Source: Pseudomonas sp. AOB-7 (GTDB lineage Bacteria; Pseudomonadota; Gammaproteobacteria; Pseudomonadales; Pseudomonadaceae). Taken from it: a stretch of 64,000 nucleotides of DNA. Below are positions 47,109 through 55,392 of this stretch, piece by piece. The stretch covers positions 1 through 64,000 of the forward strand of contig NZ_RFFK01000001.1 in NCBI RefSeq assembly GCF_003696305.1, written 5' to 3'. A model generated the notes under the pieces. That model saw only the letters and a list, made by a program, of their open reading frames with translations, was not told the DNA's origin and ran no database searches. Within the stretch, counting starts at the first letter, position 1. Every line of letters begins with the position of its first letter. The position numbers and the translations under genes were made by a program.

Positions 47109-47687
47109 ATGAAACACTGCCTTGCCCTGCACGCGGGGCTGCTCCTCGGCACCAGCCTGCTAGCGCCCGTGACGCTGGCCGAAGTCGCCCTGTTCGCCGC
47201 CGACGGCTATCGCCAGACGCAATACCGCAGCCCCACCCCGGCCACGCTGGAAGGCGCGCGCACCCTCGACACCCCGGCCCTGCAGCGCCTGCTGCGCGAA
47301 CAGCCGCACACCCGCCTGATCGACGTCTACCGCCGCACCTGGTTGAACGGTCGCTTCGTCGAGGACGAGGCACACGCCAACCTGCCCGGCAGCCTGTGGC
47401 TGGCCAACACCGGCGACGGCCGGCTCGAGCCGCGCTGGCAGCGCTACTTCGAGCTGCACCTGCGCAACGCCAGCCAGGGCGACCCGGACTGGCCGCTGGT
47501 GTTCTACTGCCGCTCCGATTGCTGGCTGAGCTGGAACGCCACGCGCCGCGCCTACCGCCTGGGCTACCGCCAGCTGTACTGGTACCGTGACGGCATCGAC
47601 GCCTGGGAGCAGGCCGGCCTGCCCCTGGTGCCCGCCCAGCCCGCCGAACTGCCCGGCGCTTTCTTCATCCCCAACGCCGCACCATAA
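47109..47687 (+). CDS. Quinoprotein-associated CXXCW-motif protein (rhodanese-like)
   Basis: An exported 192-residue protein with signal peptide about 1-24 (GLLLGTSLLAPVTLA). The C-terminal half is rhodanese-like (RLIDVYRR, PLVFYCRSDCWLSWNA, YRQLYWYRDGIDAWEQAGLPL). The conserved motif is C-X3-C-W (CRSDCW) in the family named after PQQ-dependent catabolism. The two cysteines may be redox-active; the function is unknown. It has its own promoter box and is followed at 23 bases by erbR. Confidence 0.87.
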   Translation: MKHCLALHAGLLLGTSLLAPVTLAEVALFAADGYRQTQYRSPTPATLEGARTLDTPALQRLLREQPHTRLIDVYRRTWLNGRFVEDEAHANLPGSLWLANTGDGRLEPRWQRYFELHLRNASQGDPDWPLVFYCRSDCWLSWNATRRAYRLGYRQLYWYRDGIDAWEQAGLPLVPAQPAELPGAFFIPNAAP

Positions 47688-47710
47688 TCACAACAACGAG
47701 GTGAAAGGCC

Positions 47711-48376
47711 ATGTACAAGATTCTGATTGCCGACGACCACCCACTGTTTCGCGAAGCCATCCACAACGTCATCGCCGACGGCTTCCCCGGCAGCGAGATC
47801 ATGGAAACCGCCGACCTGGACAGCGCCCTGGAACTGACCCAGGCGCACGACGATCTCGACCTGATCCTGCTCGACCTGAACATGCCCGGCATGCACGGCC
47901 TGGGCGGCCTGATGAACCTGCGCAACGAGGCGCCGACCATCCCGGTGGTGATCGTCTCCGCCGAGCAGGACAAGCAGATCGTGCTGCAGGCCATCACCTA
48001 CGGCGCAGTGGGTTTCATCACCAAGTCCTCGCCGCGGGCGCAGATGACCGAGGCCATCGCGCAGATCCTCGACGGCAACGTCTACCTGCCGCCGGACATC
48101 ATCCGCTCGCAGAAGAGCGGCGGCCACCGCCACCACACCGACCACCACAGCATCCCGCCGGAGCTGCTGCAGGCGCTGACGCGCAAGCAACTGCTGGTGC
48201 TCGAACGCATGACCAAGGGCGAGTCGAACAAGCAGATCGCCTACAGCCTGGATATCGCCGAAACCACGGTCAAGGCCCATGTCTCGGCGATCCTGCGCAA
48301 GCTGGGCGTGCACAACCGGGTGCAGGCCATTCTCTCCGCCGGCGACATCGACTTCGCCGCCTACCTGCGCCGCTGA
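47711..48376 (+). CDS. erbR: LuxR-type response regulator ErbR/AgmR (PedR1)
   Basis: A 221-residue response regulator. The receiver carries Asp55 ([10 protein letters not shown]) with acidic Asp8-Asp9, and Lys in FITKSSP. The C-terminal GerE/LuxR helix-turn-helix is [46 protein letters not shown] His-rich linker (HRHHTDHH) is notable. By family knowledge AgmR/ErbR/PedR1 activates quinoprotein alcohol oxidation genes. It is the best candidate in the window to bind the common box upstream of pqqA, exaC, pedH, pedF, pedA1 and the CXXCW gene. No cognate kinase is adjacent. Confidence 0.93.
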   Translation: MYKILIADDHPLFREAIHNVIADGFPGSEIMETADLDSALELTQAHDDLDLILLDLNMPGMHGLGGLMNLRNEAPTIPVVIVSAEQDKQIVLQAITYGAVGFITKSSPRAQMTEAIAQILDGNVYLPPDIIRSQKSGGHRHHTDHHSIPPELLQALTRKQLLVLERMTKGESNKQIAYSLDIAETTVKAHVSAILRKLGVHNRVQAILSAGDIDFAAYLRR

Positions 48377-48411
48377 TCCGCGGCGTCAGCACGCCCTAAC
48401 ACCAGATGGCC

Positions 48412-48475
48412 CGGAGGCAATCCGGGGACGCTTCCTGCCCGGCTGGTCGCTCGCGGGTGGCATCCGGGCTACGAA
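48412..48475. repeat. CCCGGATGC-type dispersed repeat between erbR and the RND gene
   Basis: CCCGGAGGCAATCCGGGG at the left and GCATCCGGGCTACG at the right make an imperfect inverted pair. It is the same family as 57844-57906 and 60640-60660. It lies between two converging genes where a terminator is expected. Confidence 0.7.
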
Positions 48476-51400
48476 ACGGCCGGCTCCTCGTCGATCATCC
48501 GCAGCGGCGCCCAGCGGCGCAGCAGCAGGTACAGGGTGGGAATCACGTAGAGGGTGAAGAAGGTGCCCACCAGCAGCCCGCCGACTATCACCAGGCCGAT
48601 CTGCTGGCGACTCTCGGCGCCGGCGCCGGTGGCGATGGCCAGCGGCAGCGAACCGAGGACCATGGCCCCGGTGGTCATCAGGATCGGCCGCAGGCGCTGC
48701 ACCGACGCCTCGATCACCGCGGCGCGTAGCTCCTTGCCCTCGCGCAGCAGGTGATTGGCGAACTCGACGATGAGGATGCCGTGCTTGGTGATCAGGCCGA
48801 TCAGGGTCACCAGGCCGATCTGCGAGTAGATGTTCAGGGTGCCGCCGAACAGGGTCAGGGCGAGCAAGGCGCCGGCCATCGACAGCGGCACGCTGAACAG
48901 GATGATCAGGGGGTCGCTGAAGCTCTCGAACTGCGCCGCCAGCACCAGGAAGATGAAGGCCAGGGCCAGGGCGAAGATCAAGGCGATACCGGCGCTGGAT
49001 TCCTTGAAGTCGCGCGAGGTGCCGGTGTAGTCGTACTGGGTATCCGGCGGGAACACCTCGCGCGCGGCAGCCTCCAGATGGTCCAGCGCCTCGCCCAGGG
49101 TGTAGCCGCTGCCGACGTTGGCGGTGACGGTGACCGCACGCAGCTGGTTGAAGTGGTTGAGTTCGCGCGGCGCCACGGTCTCGCGCACCGAGATCAGGTT
49201 GGACAGCTGCACCATGCCGCCCTCGCGATCGCGCACGTAGACCCGGTCGAGGTCCTGCGGGTTGCTGCGGTCGATGTCCTGCAACTGCACCAGCACGTCG
49301 TACTGCTCGCCGCTCTGCTTGAAGCGGGTCACCTGGCGGCTGCCGAACAGGCTTTCCAGGCTGCGGCCGATCAGCGCCACATCGGTGCCCACCGCCACCG
49401 CCTGCTCGCGATTGACCGCCACCTTGAGCTGCGGCGTGTTGAGTTTGAGGTCGCTGTCCAGGCTCTCCAGTCCCGGATAATCGCGCACCCGCTCGAGCAG
49501 CTGCTCGACGTAGCCCTGCAGCTCGGCATACTCCATCGACGAGCGGATCACCAGGTTGATCGGCTGGTTGCGCGCGCTCTGCCCCAGCGGCGGGCGGTTG
49601 ACCGGGAACACGCGCATGCCGGCGATATCCTGCAGCTTGGGCAGCAGCTCGTTGCGGATCTCGAACTGGCTGCGGCTGCGCTCGGCCCAGTCCTCCAGCT
49701 TCATGAAGGAAATGCCCTGGGCCACCGTGGGGAAGCCGGCGATGACCATGTAGCGGTTGGTTTCCGCGATGCTCGCGTAGGCGGCCTCCACCTCCCGCGC
49801 GTAACGCGCGGTGTAGTCGATGGTGGCACCGTCCGGGCCGTTGAACACCCCGACTATGGTGCCGGTATCCTCGGTCGGCGCCAGCTCCGAACGCAGCCCG
49901 TTGAACAGCCAGGCGCAGACCACGAAGGCCAGCAGCAGCACGCCGAGCACCAGCGGCCAGGTACGCAGGGCACTATCGAGACTGTGCTTGTAGCTGTAGG
50001 TGACAGCGTTGAGGAAGTTCTCGATCAGGTTGTACAGCCGGCTGTGGCGCTCGCCGGCCTGGTGCGGCTTGAGCAGCACCGCGCACATCATCGGCGTCAG
50101 GGTCAGGGCGACGAAACCGGACACCAGCACCGCGCCGGCCAGGGTCCAGGCGAACTCGGTGAAGAGTTTCCCCGTGGTGCCCTGCATGAAGCCGATCGGG
50201 GCGAACACCGCGGCCAGGGTCAGGGTCATGGCGATCACCGCGAAGGCGATCTCGCGGCTGCCCTTGAACGCCGCCTGCATGGGTTTCATCCCCGCCTCGA
50301 TATGGCGGTGGATGTTCTCCAGCATGACGATGGCGTCGTCCACCACCAGGCCGATGGCCAGCACCATGGCCAGCAGGGTCAGGGTGTTGATGGAAAAGCC
50401 CATCAGGCTCATCAGGGCGAAGGCGCCGATCAGCGACACCGGGATGGTCACCAGCGGGATGATGGTGGCGCGCAGCGAACGGAGGAAGATGAAGATGATC
50501 AGGATGACCAGCCCCACCGCTTCCCAGATGGTGATGAAGACGTTGTCGATGGACTCGCGGATGAACAGCGAGTTGTCGTTGGCCACCGTCATGTGCATGC
50601 CCTCGGGCAGCAGCGCGCGGATCTCCGGCAGGGCCGCCTCGAGGCCGGCGGAGATGTCCAGCGGGTTGGCCGTGGCCTGCTTGATCATGCCCATGGACAC
50701 CGCCGGGCGACCGTTGAAGCGCACCACGCTGCGCTCGTCGCGCGCGCCGATTTCGGCATGGCCGACGTCGGCCAGGCGCAGCAGGTAGCCCTGCGAATCA
50801 TCGAGAATCAGCTCGTTGAACTGCTCGGGCGTGCTCAGGTCGGTTTCCGACAGCACGGTGAACTCGCGCTCGCGCGATTCGATGCGCCCGGCGGGAATCT
50901 CCACGTTCTGCCGGCGCAGGGCATCTTCCACGTCCTGCACCGTGAGGTTGTGCGCGGCGAGCTTCTCCGGGTCGAGCCAGATGCGCATGGCGAAGGTGCG
51001 TGCGCCGCGAATCTGCACCTCGGACACGCCGGGAATGGTCTGCAGGCGATCCTTGATCACCCGCTCCAGCACGTCGGTGATCTCCATGGCGTTGTAGCGG
51101 TCGCTGTAGGTGGCAATCCAGATCACCGGCTGGGCGTCGGCCTCGACCTTCTGCACTATGGGCTCGTCGATCTCGTCGGGCAGCAGACCGCGCACCCGGC
51201 CGAGACGGTCGCGTACGTCGTTGGCCGCCTCGTCGGCATTGCTGCCGAGGCGGAACTGGGCGGTGATCTGGGTATTTTCCGAGCGGCTGATGGAGCTGAC
51301 GAAATCCAGCCCCTCGATGCCGGACAGCACGTCCTCGATCGGCTGCGCCACCTGCGACTCCATGATCTCCGGGCTGGCGCCGGGGTAGATCACGTTCACC

Positions 51401-51537
51401 GTGACGATGGGCACGTCGATATTGGGGTATTCGCGCACGCTGAGGCGGTCGTAGGCCATCAGCCCGAGCAGCACCACGATCAGCGACAGCACGGTGGCGA
51501 ACACCGGCCGGCGGATGCAGATATCGGAGAGGATCAC
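48469..51537 (-). CDS. RND multidrug efflux permease (HAE1 family)
   Basis: Inner-membrane proton-driven pump of 1022 residues, the usual length. Twelve membrane helices and two large periplasmic loops are evident. It begins ILSDICIRRPVFATVLSLIVVLLG, and the proton-relay Asp pair lies in GLVVDDAIVMLENIHRH. It begins 2 bases after the stop of the adaptor gene. No outer-membrane channel gene is present, so it likely uses a shared OprM/TolC-type channel. Substrate unknown. Confidence 0.93.
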   Translation of the reverse strand: MILSDICIRRPVFATVLSLIVVLLGLMAYDRLSVREYPNIDVPIVTVNVIYPGASPEIMESQVAQPIEDVLSGIEGLDFVSSISRSENTQITAQFRLGSNADEAANDVRDRLGRVRGLLPDEIDEPIVQKVEADAQPVIWIATYSDRYNAMEITDVLERVIKDRLQTIPGVSEVQIRGARTFAMRIWLDPEKLAAHNLTVQDVEDALRRQNVEIPAGRIESREREFTVLSETDLSTPEQFNELILDDSQGYLLRLADVGHAEIGARDERSVVRFNGRPAVSMGMIKQATANPLDISAGLEAALPEIRALLPEGMHMTVANDNSLFIRESIDNVFITIWEAVGLVILIIFIFLRSLRATIIPLVTIPVSLIGAFALMSLMGFSINTLTLLAMVLAIGLVVDDAIVMLENIHRHIEAGMKPMQAAFKGSREIAFAVIAMTLTLAAVFAPIGFMQGTTGKLFTEFAWTLAGAVLVSGFVALTLTPMMCAVLLKPHQAGERHSRLYNLIENFLNAVTYSYKHSLDSALRTWPLVLGVLLLAFVVCAWLFNGLRSELAPTEDTGTIVGVFNGPDGATIDYTARYAREVEAAYASIAETNRYMVIAGFPTVAQGISFMKLEDWAERSRSQFEIRNELLPKLQDIAGMRVFPVNRPPLGQSARNQPINLVIRSSMEYAELQGYVEQLLERVRDYPGLESLDSDLKLNTPQLKVAVNREQAVAVGTDVALIGRSLESLFGSRQVTRFKQSGEQYDVLVQLQDIDRSNPQDLDRVYVRDREGGMVQLSNLISVRETVAPRELNHFNQLRAVTVTANVGSGYTLGEALDHLEAAAREVFPPDTQYDYTGTSRDFKESSAGIALIFALALAFIFLVLAAQFESFSDPLIILFSVPLSMAGALLALTLFGGTLNIYSQIGLVTLIGLITKHGILIVEFANHLLREGKELRAAVIEASVQRLRPILMTTGAMVLGSLPLAIATGAGAESRQQIGLVIVGGLLVGTFFTLYVIPTLYLLLRRWAPLRMIDEEPAVS

Positions 51538-51539
51538 CG

Positions 51540-52556
51540 CTAGCGCTCCCCGCTCTTGCTGCGCACCGCCAGGCCCGGGCGTACCTTCTGCCAGCCGGCG
51601 CTGATCACCGTCTCGTCGCCTTCGAGGCCTTCGCGCACCTCCACCAGGCCGTCGAAACGCTTGCCCAGGCGCACTTCGCGCTGCTCGACGCTGCCGTCCA
51701 CCACCAGGTTGACCAGCAGCTGCTCGCCCACCGGCATCACCGCCTCCTCCGGAATCACCAGCGCCTCGGGGCGCTCGGCGAGGATCACCGAGACGCGGAC
51801 GAACTGGCCGGGGCGCAGACGGCGGTCGTCGTTGCCGATATGGGCGCGGATCGCCTGGCTGCGGCCGACTTCGTCCAGACGCGGGTTGATGGCGAAGATC
51901 TCGCCCTGGAAGCGCTCGCCCGGATAGGTGTCCAGGCTGATTTCCACCGTCTGCCCCAGGCGTACCTGGGCCACGGCCTTCTGCGGGATGCGGAAGTCGA
52001 CCTTCAGCGGGTCGAGCACTTCCAGGTTGACGATGTTCTGCCCGGCGCTGAGGTAGTCGCCGACGCTGGCCTGGCGCAGGCCGAGTACGCCGTCGTAGGG
52101 CGCCTTGATCTGGGTCTTGTCGAGCCGCGCCTGGGCCAGCGCCTGGCTGGCGCGGGCGGCCTGCAACTGGCTCTGCGCCTCGTCGAGGGCCTGGGCGTTG
52201 CTGGCGCCGCGCTGGAACAGCATCTGCGCGCGCTGGTGGTTCTTCTCCGCCAGGTCGAGGTTGGCGCGCGCCTGGGCCAGTTCGGCGCGGGCGATGGCAT
52301 CATCGAGGCTGACCAGCAGGTCGCCGGCGGTCACCGCCTGGCCCTCGCGAAAATGCAGACTGGCCAGACGTCCTTCGATTTCCGGGCGGATCATCACCGA
52401 CTCGTCGGAGCGCAGCGAGCCGAAGGTGATCAGCTCGTCGCGCACCGCCATCTGCTTGACCGGCACCACTTCCACCACCGGTCCATCGGCGGCCAGCACC
52501 TGACCGGCCAGCAGCGCCGACAACAGCAGAGGCAGGGAACGCAGCAGCACGGCCAT
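51540..52556 (-). CDS. RND periplasmic adaptor (membrane fusion protein)
   Basis: 338 residues with signal peptide about 1-19 (LLRSLPLLLSALLAGQVLA). A lipoyl half-motif (IEGRLASLHFREGQAVTAGDLLVSLDD), a coiled-coil hairpin (about 85-145, ARANLDLAEKNHQRAQMLF), a second lipoyl half (IKAPYDGVLGLRQASVGDYLSAG) and a beta-barrel follow in order. ATG 52556 has AGAGGGG upstream; longer frames are extensions through the next gene. It forms the RND pair with the gene downstream. Confidence 0.92.
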   Translation of the reverse strand: MAVLLRSLPLLLSALLAGQVLAADGPVVEVVPVKQMAVRDELITFGSLRSDESVMIRPEIEGRLASLHFREGQAVTAGDLLVSLDDAIARAELAQARANLDLAEKNHQRAQMLFQRGASNAQALDEAQSQLQAARASQALAQARLDKTQIKAPYDGVLGLRQASVGDYLSAGQNIVNLEVLDPLKVDFRIPQKAVAQVRLGQTVEISLDTYPGERFQGEIFAINPRLDEVGRSQAIRAHIGNDDRRLRPGQFVRVSVILAERPEALVIPEEAVMPVGEQLLVNLVVDGSVEQREVRLGKRFDGLVEVREGLEGDETVISAGWQKVRPGLAVRSKSGER

Positions 52557-52705
52557 ATACAACCCCTCTTGTATGTATAAGCCGAGTCTAACCTTCTGCT
52601 CTCTCAATGACAGCGGGGCAAGATATTTCCCTATGTTTTTGTGGCCTGCCATCCCTGGCAGCCTGGGGCCTCGCCAGGCGCGGTCAAGCGCTTCTGGCGA
52701 ACCCC

Positions 52706-53500
52706 TTACTGACGCATGCCGCGGCCGCTGACCAGCAGGCGAATGCACAGGGTGTACAGCACCGCGGTGGCCAGCAGCATGAAGCCGATGGCCACGCCGA
52801 TGCGGATGTCCGACACGCCGAGGATGCCGTAGCGGAAGGCGTTGACCATATGCAGGATCGGGTTGCCCATCGACACCGCCTGCCAGAACGGCGGCAACAG
52901 GGTGATCGAATAGAACACCCCGCCCAGGTAGGTCAAAGGGGTAAGGACGAAGGTGGGGATGATCGAGATGTCGTCGAAGTTGCGCGCGAACACCGCGTTG
53001 ACGAAGCCGCCCAGGGAGAAGATGGTCGCGGTCAGCAACACCACCAGCACCGTCACGCCCAGGTGGTGCACCTGCAGGTGGGTGAAGAACAGCGACAGCA
53101 GGGTGACGATGAAGCCCACCGCCAGGCCGCGCAGCACGCCGCCGACGACGAAGCCGACGAGGATGGTGTGCGGCGACACCGGCGACACCAGCAGCTCCTC
53201 GACGTTGCGCTGGAACTTGCTGCCGAAGAAGCTCGACACCACGTTGCCGTAGCTGTTGGTGATCACCGACATCATGATCAGCCCCGGCACTATGTACTCC
53301 ATATAGCTGAAGCCGCCCATGTCGCCGATCTGCCGGCCGATCAGGTTGCCGAAGATGACGAAGTACAGAACCATGGTGATCGCCGGCGGCAGCAGGGTCT
53401 GCGGCCAGATGCGCAGGAAACGGCGCACCTCGCGGTGGACGATGGTGCGCAGGGCCACCAGGTTGGCGGCGAATTCGCTGTTGAGGTACTGGGTATTCAT
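52706..53500 (-). CDS. ABC-2 type transporter permease (YadH-like)
   Basis: A 264-residue inner-membrane protein with six helices (ITMVLYFVIFGNLIG, YIVPGLIMMSVITNSYGNVV, LRGLAVGFIVTLLSLFF and others). It has the ABC-2 signature ...VEELLVSPVSPHTILVGFVVGGVLRG. The start overlaps the ATPase stop by 4 bases. It is likely an exporter of an unknown compound, the conserved PA2811/PA2812-type pair. Confidence 0.93.
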   Translation of the reverse strand: MNTQYLNSEFAANLVALRTIVHREVRRFLRIWPQTLLPPAITMVLYFVIFGNLIGRQIGDMGGFSYMEYIVPGLIMMSVITNSYGNVVSSFFGSKFQRNVEELLVSPVSPHTILVGFVVGGVLRGLAVGFIVTLLSLFFTHLQVHHLGVTVLVVLLTATIFSLGGFVNAVFARNFDDISIIPTFVLTPLTYLGGVFYSITLLPPFWQAVSMGNPILHMVNAFRYGILGVSDIRIGVAIGFMLLATAVLYTLCIRLLVSGRGMRQ

Positions 53501-54429
53501 GGCGCCACCTTGGCCAGGTTCTTTTCCACCAGGGAGACGAACAGCTCCTCCAGGCGATTGGTCTTGTTGCGCAGGCTGAGCACCTCCACCTGCTGCTGCG
53601 CCAGCTGCTGGAACAGCGCATTGAGGCCCTGGCTCTTCTCCACCTGCACCTCCAGGGTGTGGTCGTCGAGCAGCCGCGCCGGGTAGCCCTGCAGCTGCGG
53701 CGCCACCGCGTGGGTGTCCTTGAGGTCGAGCAGGAAGGTCTCGACGTGCAGCTTCTTCAGCAGGTCCTTCATGCTGCTGTGTTCGACGATGCGGCCGTGG
53801 TCGATGATGCCGATGTGGCGGCACAGCTGCTCGGCCTCCTCCAGGTAGTGGGTGGTGAGGATGATGGTGATGCCCTGCTGGTTCAGCTCGGTGAGAAAGC
53901 TCCACATCGAGCGGCGCAGCTCGATGTCCACCCCGGCGGTGGGTTCGTCGAGGATCAGCAGGCGCGGCTGGTGCACCAGCGCGCGGGCGATCATCAGGCG
54001 GCGCTTCATGCCACCGGACAGCTCGCGCGAGGCGACGTTGCGCTTGTCCCACAGCCCCAGCTGGGTCAGGTACTGCTCGGCGCGTGCCTTGGCGATGCTG
54101 CGCGGAATGCCGTAGTAGCCGGCCTGGGTGACGACGATGTCGAACACCTTCTCGAACTGGTTGAAGTTGAATTCCTGCGGCACCACGCCCAGGCAGCGCT
54201 TGAGCGCCGACGGCTCGCGGTCGAGGTCGTGGCCGAACACCTCGACCGTGCCGCCGCTCTTGTTCACCAGGGTGGAGAGGATGCCGATGGTGGTGGACTT
54301 GCCGGCGCCGTTGGGGCCGAGCAAGGCGAAGAAGTCGCCTTCGGCGACGTCCAGGTCGATGCCGTGCAGAGCCTGGAAGCCGTTGCCATAGGTCTTGGTC
54401 AACTGGCGGATGGTCAGGGCGGAGCTCAT
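53497..54429 (-). CDS. ABC transporter ATP-binding protein (YadG-like)
   Basis: A 310-residue ATPase with Walker A GPNGAGKST (about 38-46), signature LSGGMKRR, Walker B LLILDEPTAGVD and switch His in LTTHYLEEAE. A C-terminal extension of about 80 residues follows the nucleotide-binding domain. It partners with the overlapping permease. A weak ribosome site precedes ATG 54429. Confidence 0.94.
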   Translation of the reverse strand: MSSALTIRQLTKTYGNGFQALHGIDLDVAEGDFFALLGPNGAGKSTTIGILSTLVNKSGGTVEVFGHDLDREPSALKRCLGVVPQEFNFNQFEKVFDIVVTQAGYYGIPRSIAKARAEQYLTQLGLWDKRNVASRELSGGMKRRLMIARALVHQPRLLILDEPTAGVDIELRRSMWSFLTELNQQGITIILTTHYLEEAEQLCRHIGIIDHGRIVEHSSMKDLLKKLHVETFLLDLKDTHAVAPQLQGYPARLLDDHTLEVQVEKSQGLNALFQQLAQQQVEVLSLRNKTNRLEELFVSLVEKNLAKVAP

Positions 54430-54586
54430 GAAAATGGGGTTTCCCGCGCTAGGGTGGAGTCAGCATAGATGGGGGTAGGGGCGACGATTTGCAACCGGTT
54501 GTTGCGGCCATCGGCGCATGCCGACCTGCACCCTACCCAGGCCGACGCGCGGAGAAAAGCCCGCCCTGGCGATCTTGACTATCGAT

Positions 54587-55249
54587 TCAGTCGATAGCAG
54601 CCGCCTCGGCCTGCATGTCGCCGCTCATGAATGCCGCGTCGGCGGCGAACAGATGCGGATAGCAGCGCTGCAGGTGGTCGAAGAACAGCTGCTCGGGCAA
54701 GTCGGCGAACTGGCCGTGATCGACCAGGTACTCCATATAGCGCTCGCCCTTGTCGTTATAGGGATGGAAGACGCTGTCGTGGACACCGTCGAACTCCAGC
54801 GGCGCCACCTTGAACACCCGGCACAGCGCCTCGTTGAAGGCCGGCGTGGCCTTGACCCAGCGCCCGTCCAGATACAGCTCGGTGTAGCCGTGCATGGCGA
54901 ACACCTCGCTGCGCAGCAACTGCAGCAGGCGCGGCGTCGACAGGTGATTGCGCACGTCGGCCAGGCCGATGCGCGCCGGGATACCGCAATGCCGCGCGCA
55001 GGCCGCCAGCAGGTTGGCCTTGGGCACGCAGTAGGACTCGCCGGCGAGCAGCGCGTGGCTGGCCTTCAGCGTCTGCGGCTCGCGGCTGAACACATAGGGG
55101 TTGTAGCGGATCTGGTCGCGCACCGCGCGGTACAGCGCCACGGCCTGGTCGCGCGGATCGCGCCCGGCGCCGCGCCAACGCTCGGCGAACTCGATTAGCG
55201 CAGGGTGGTCACTGTCAATGAAGCGGCCGGGTTGCAGGTAGGTCTGCAT
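54587..55249 (-). CDS. Transglutaminase-like domain protein
   Basis: A 220-residue cytoplasmic protein with the transglutaminase/protease-like triad: Cys in ESYCVPKANLLAACAR, His in MHGYTELYLDGRWVKATP, and Asp or equivalent about 15 residues on. ATG 55249 (MQTYLQPGRF) is chosen; the upstream frame to 55300 is unconserved. Substrate unknown. It stands alone, divergent from fadE with a 143-base gap. Confidence 0.83.
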   Translation of the reverse strand: MQTYLQPGRFIDSDHPALIEFAERWRGAGRDPRDQAVALYRAVRDQIRYNPYVFSREPQTLKASHALLAGESYCVPKANLLAACARHCGIPARIGLADVRNHLSTPRLLQLLRSEVFAMHGYTELYLDGRWVKATPAFNEALCRVFKVAPLEFDGVHDSVFHPYNDKGERYMEYLVDHGQFADLPEQLFFDHLQRCYPHLFAADAAFMSGDMQAEAAAID

Positions 55250-55392
55250 GGGTCGTGCTCCCAAGGGTTTGCCCCAGTCTAAGCGCGCCGATCGCGCCAT
55301 AAAAACGGCGATCCGGCCAAGCTGCCCCGCCTTGCCGCCAATTCGCGACTAAGCTCGTGGCGTCGTCCGCTGTCACTCATGGAGGAACACAC

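Noticed and set aside
52557..53621. N-terminal extension of the RND adaptor to 693 residues
   Set aside because: The extension is out-of-frame sequence of the ABC-2 permease; a signal peptide begins at ATG 52556.
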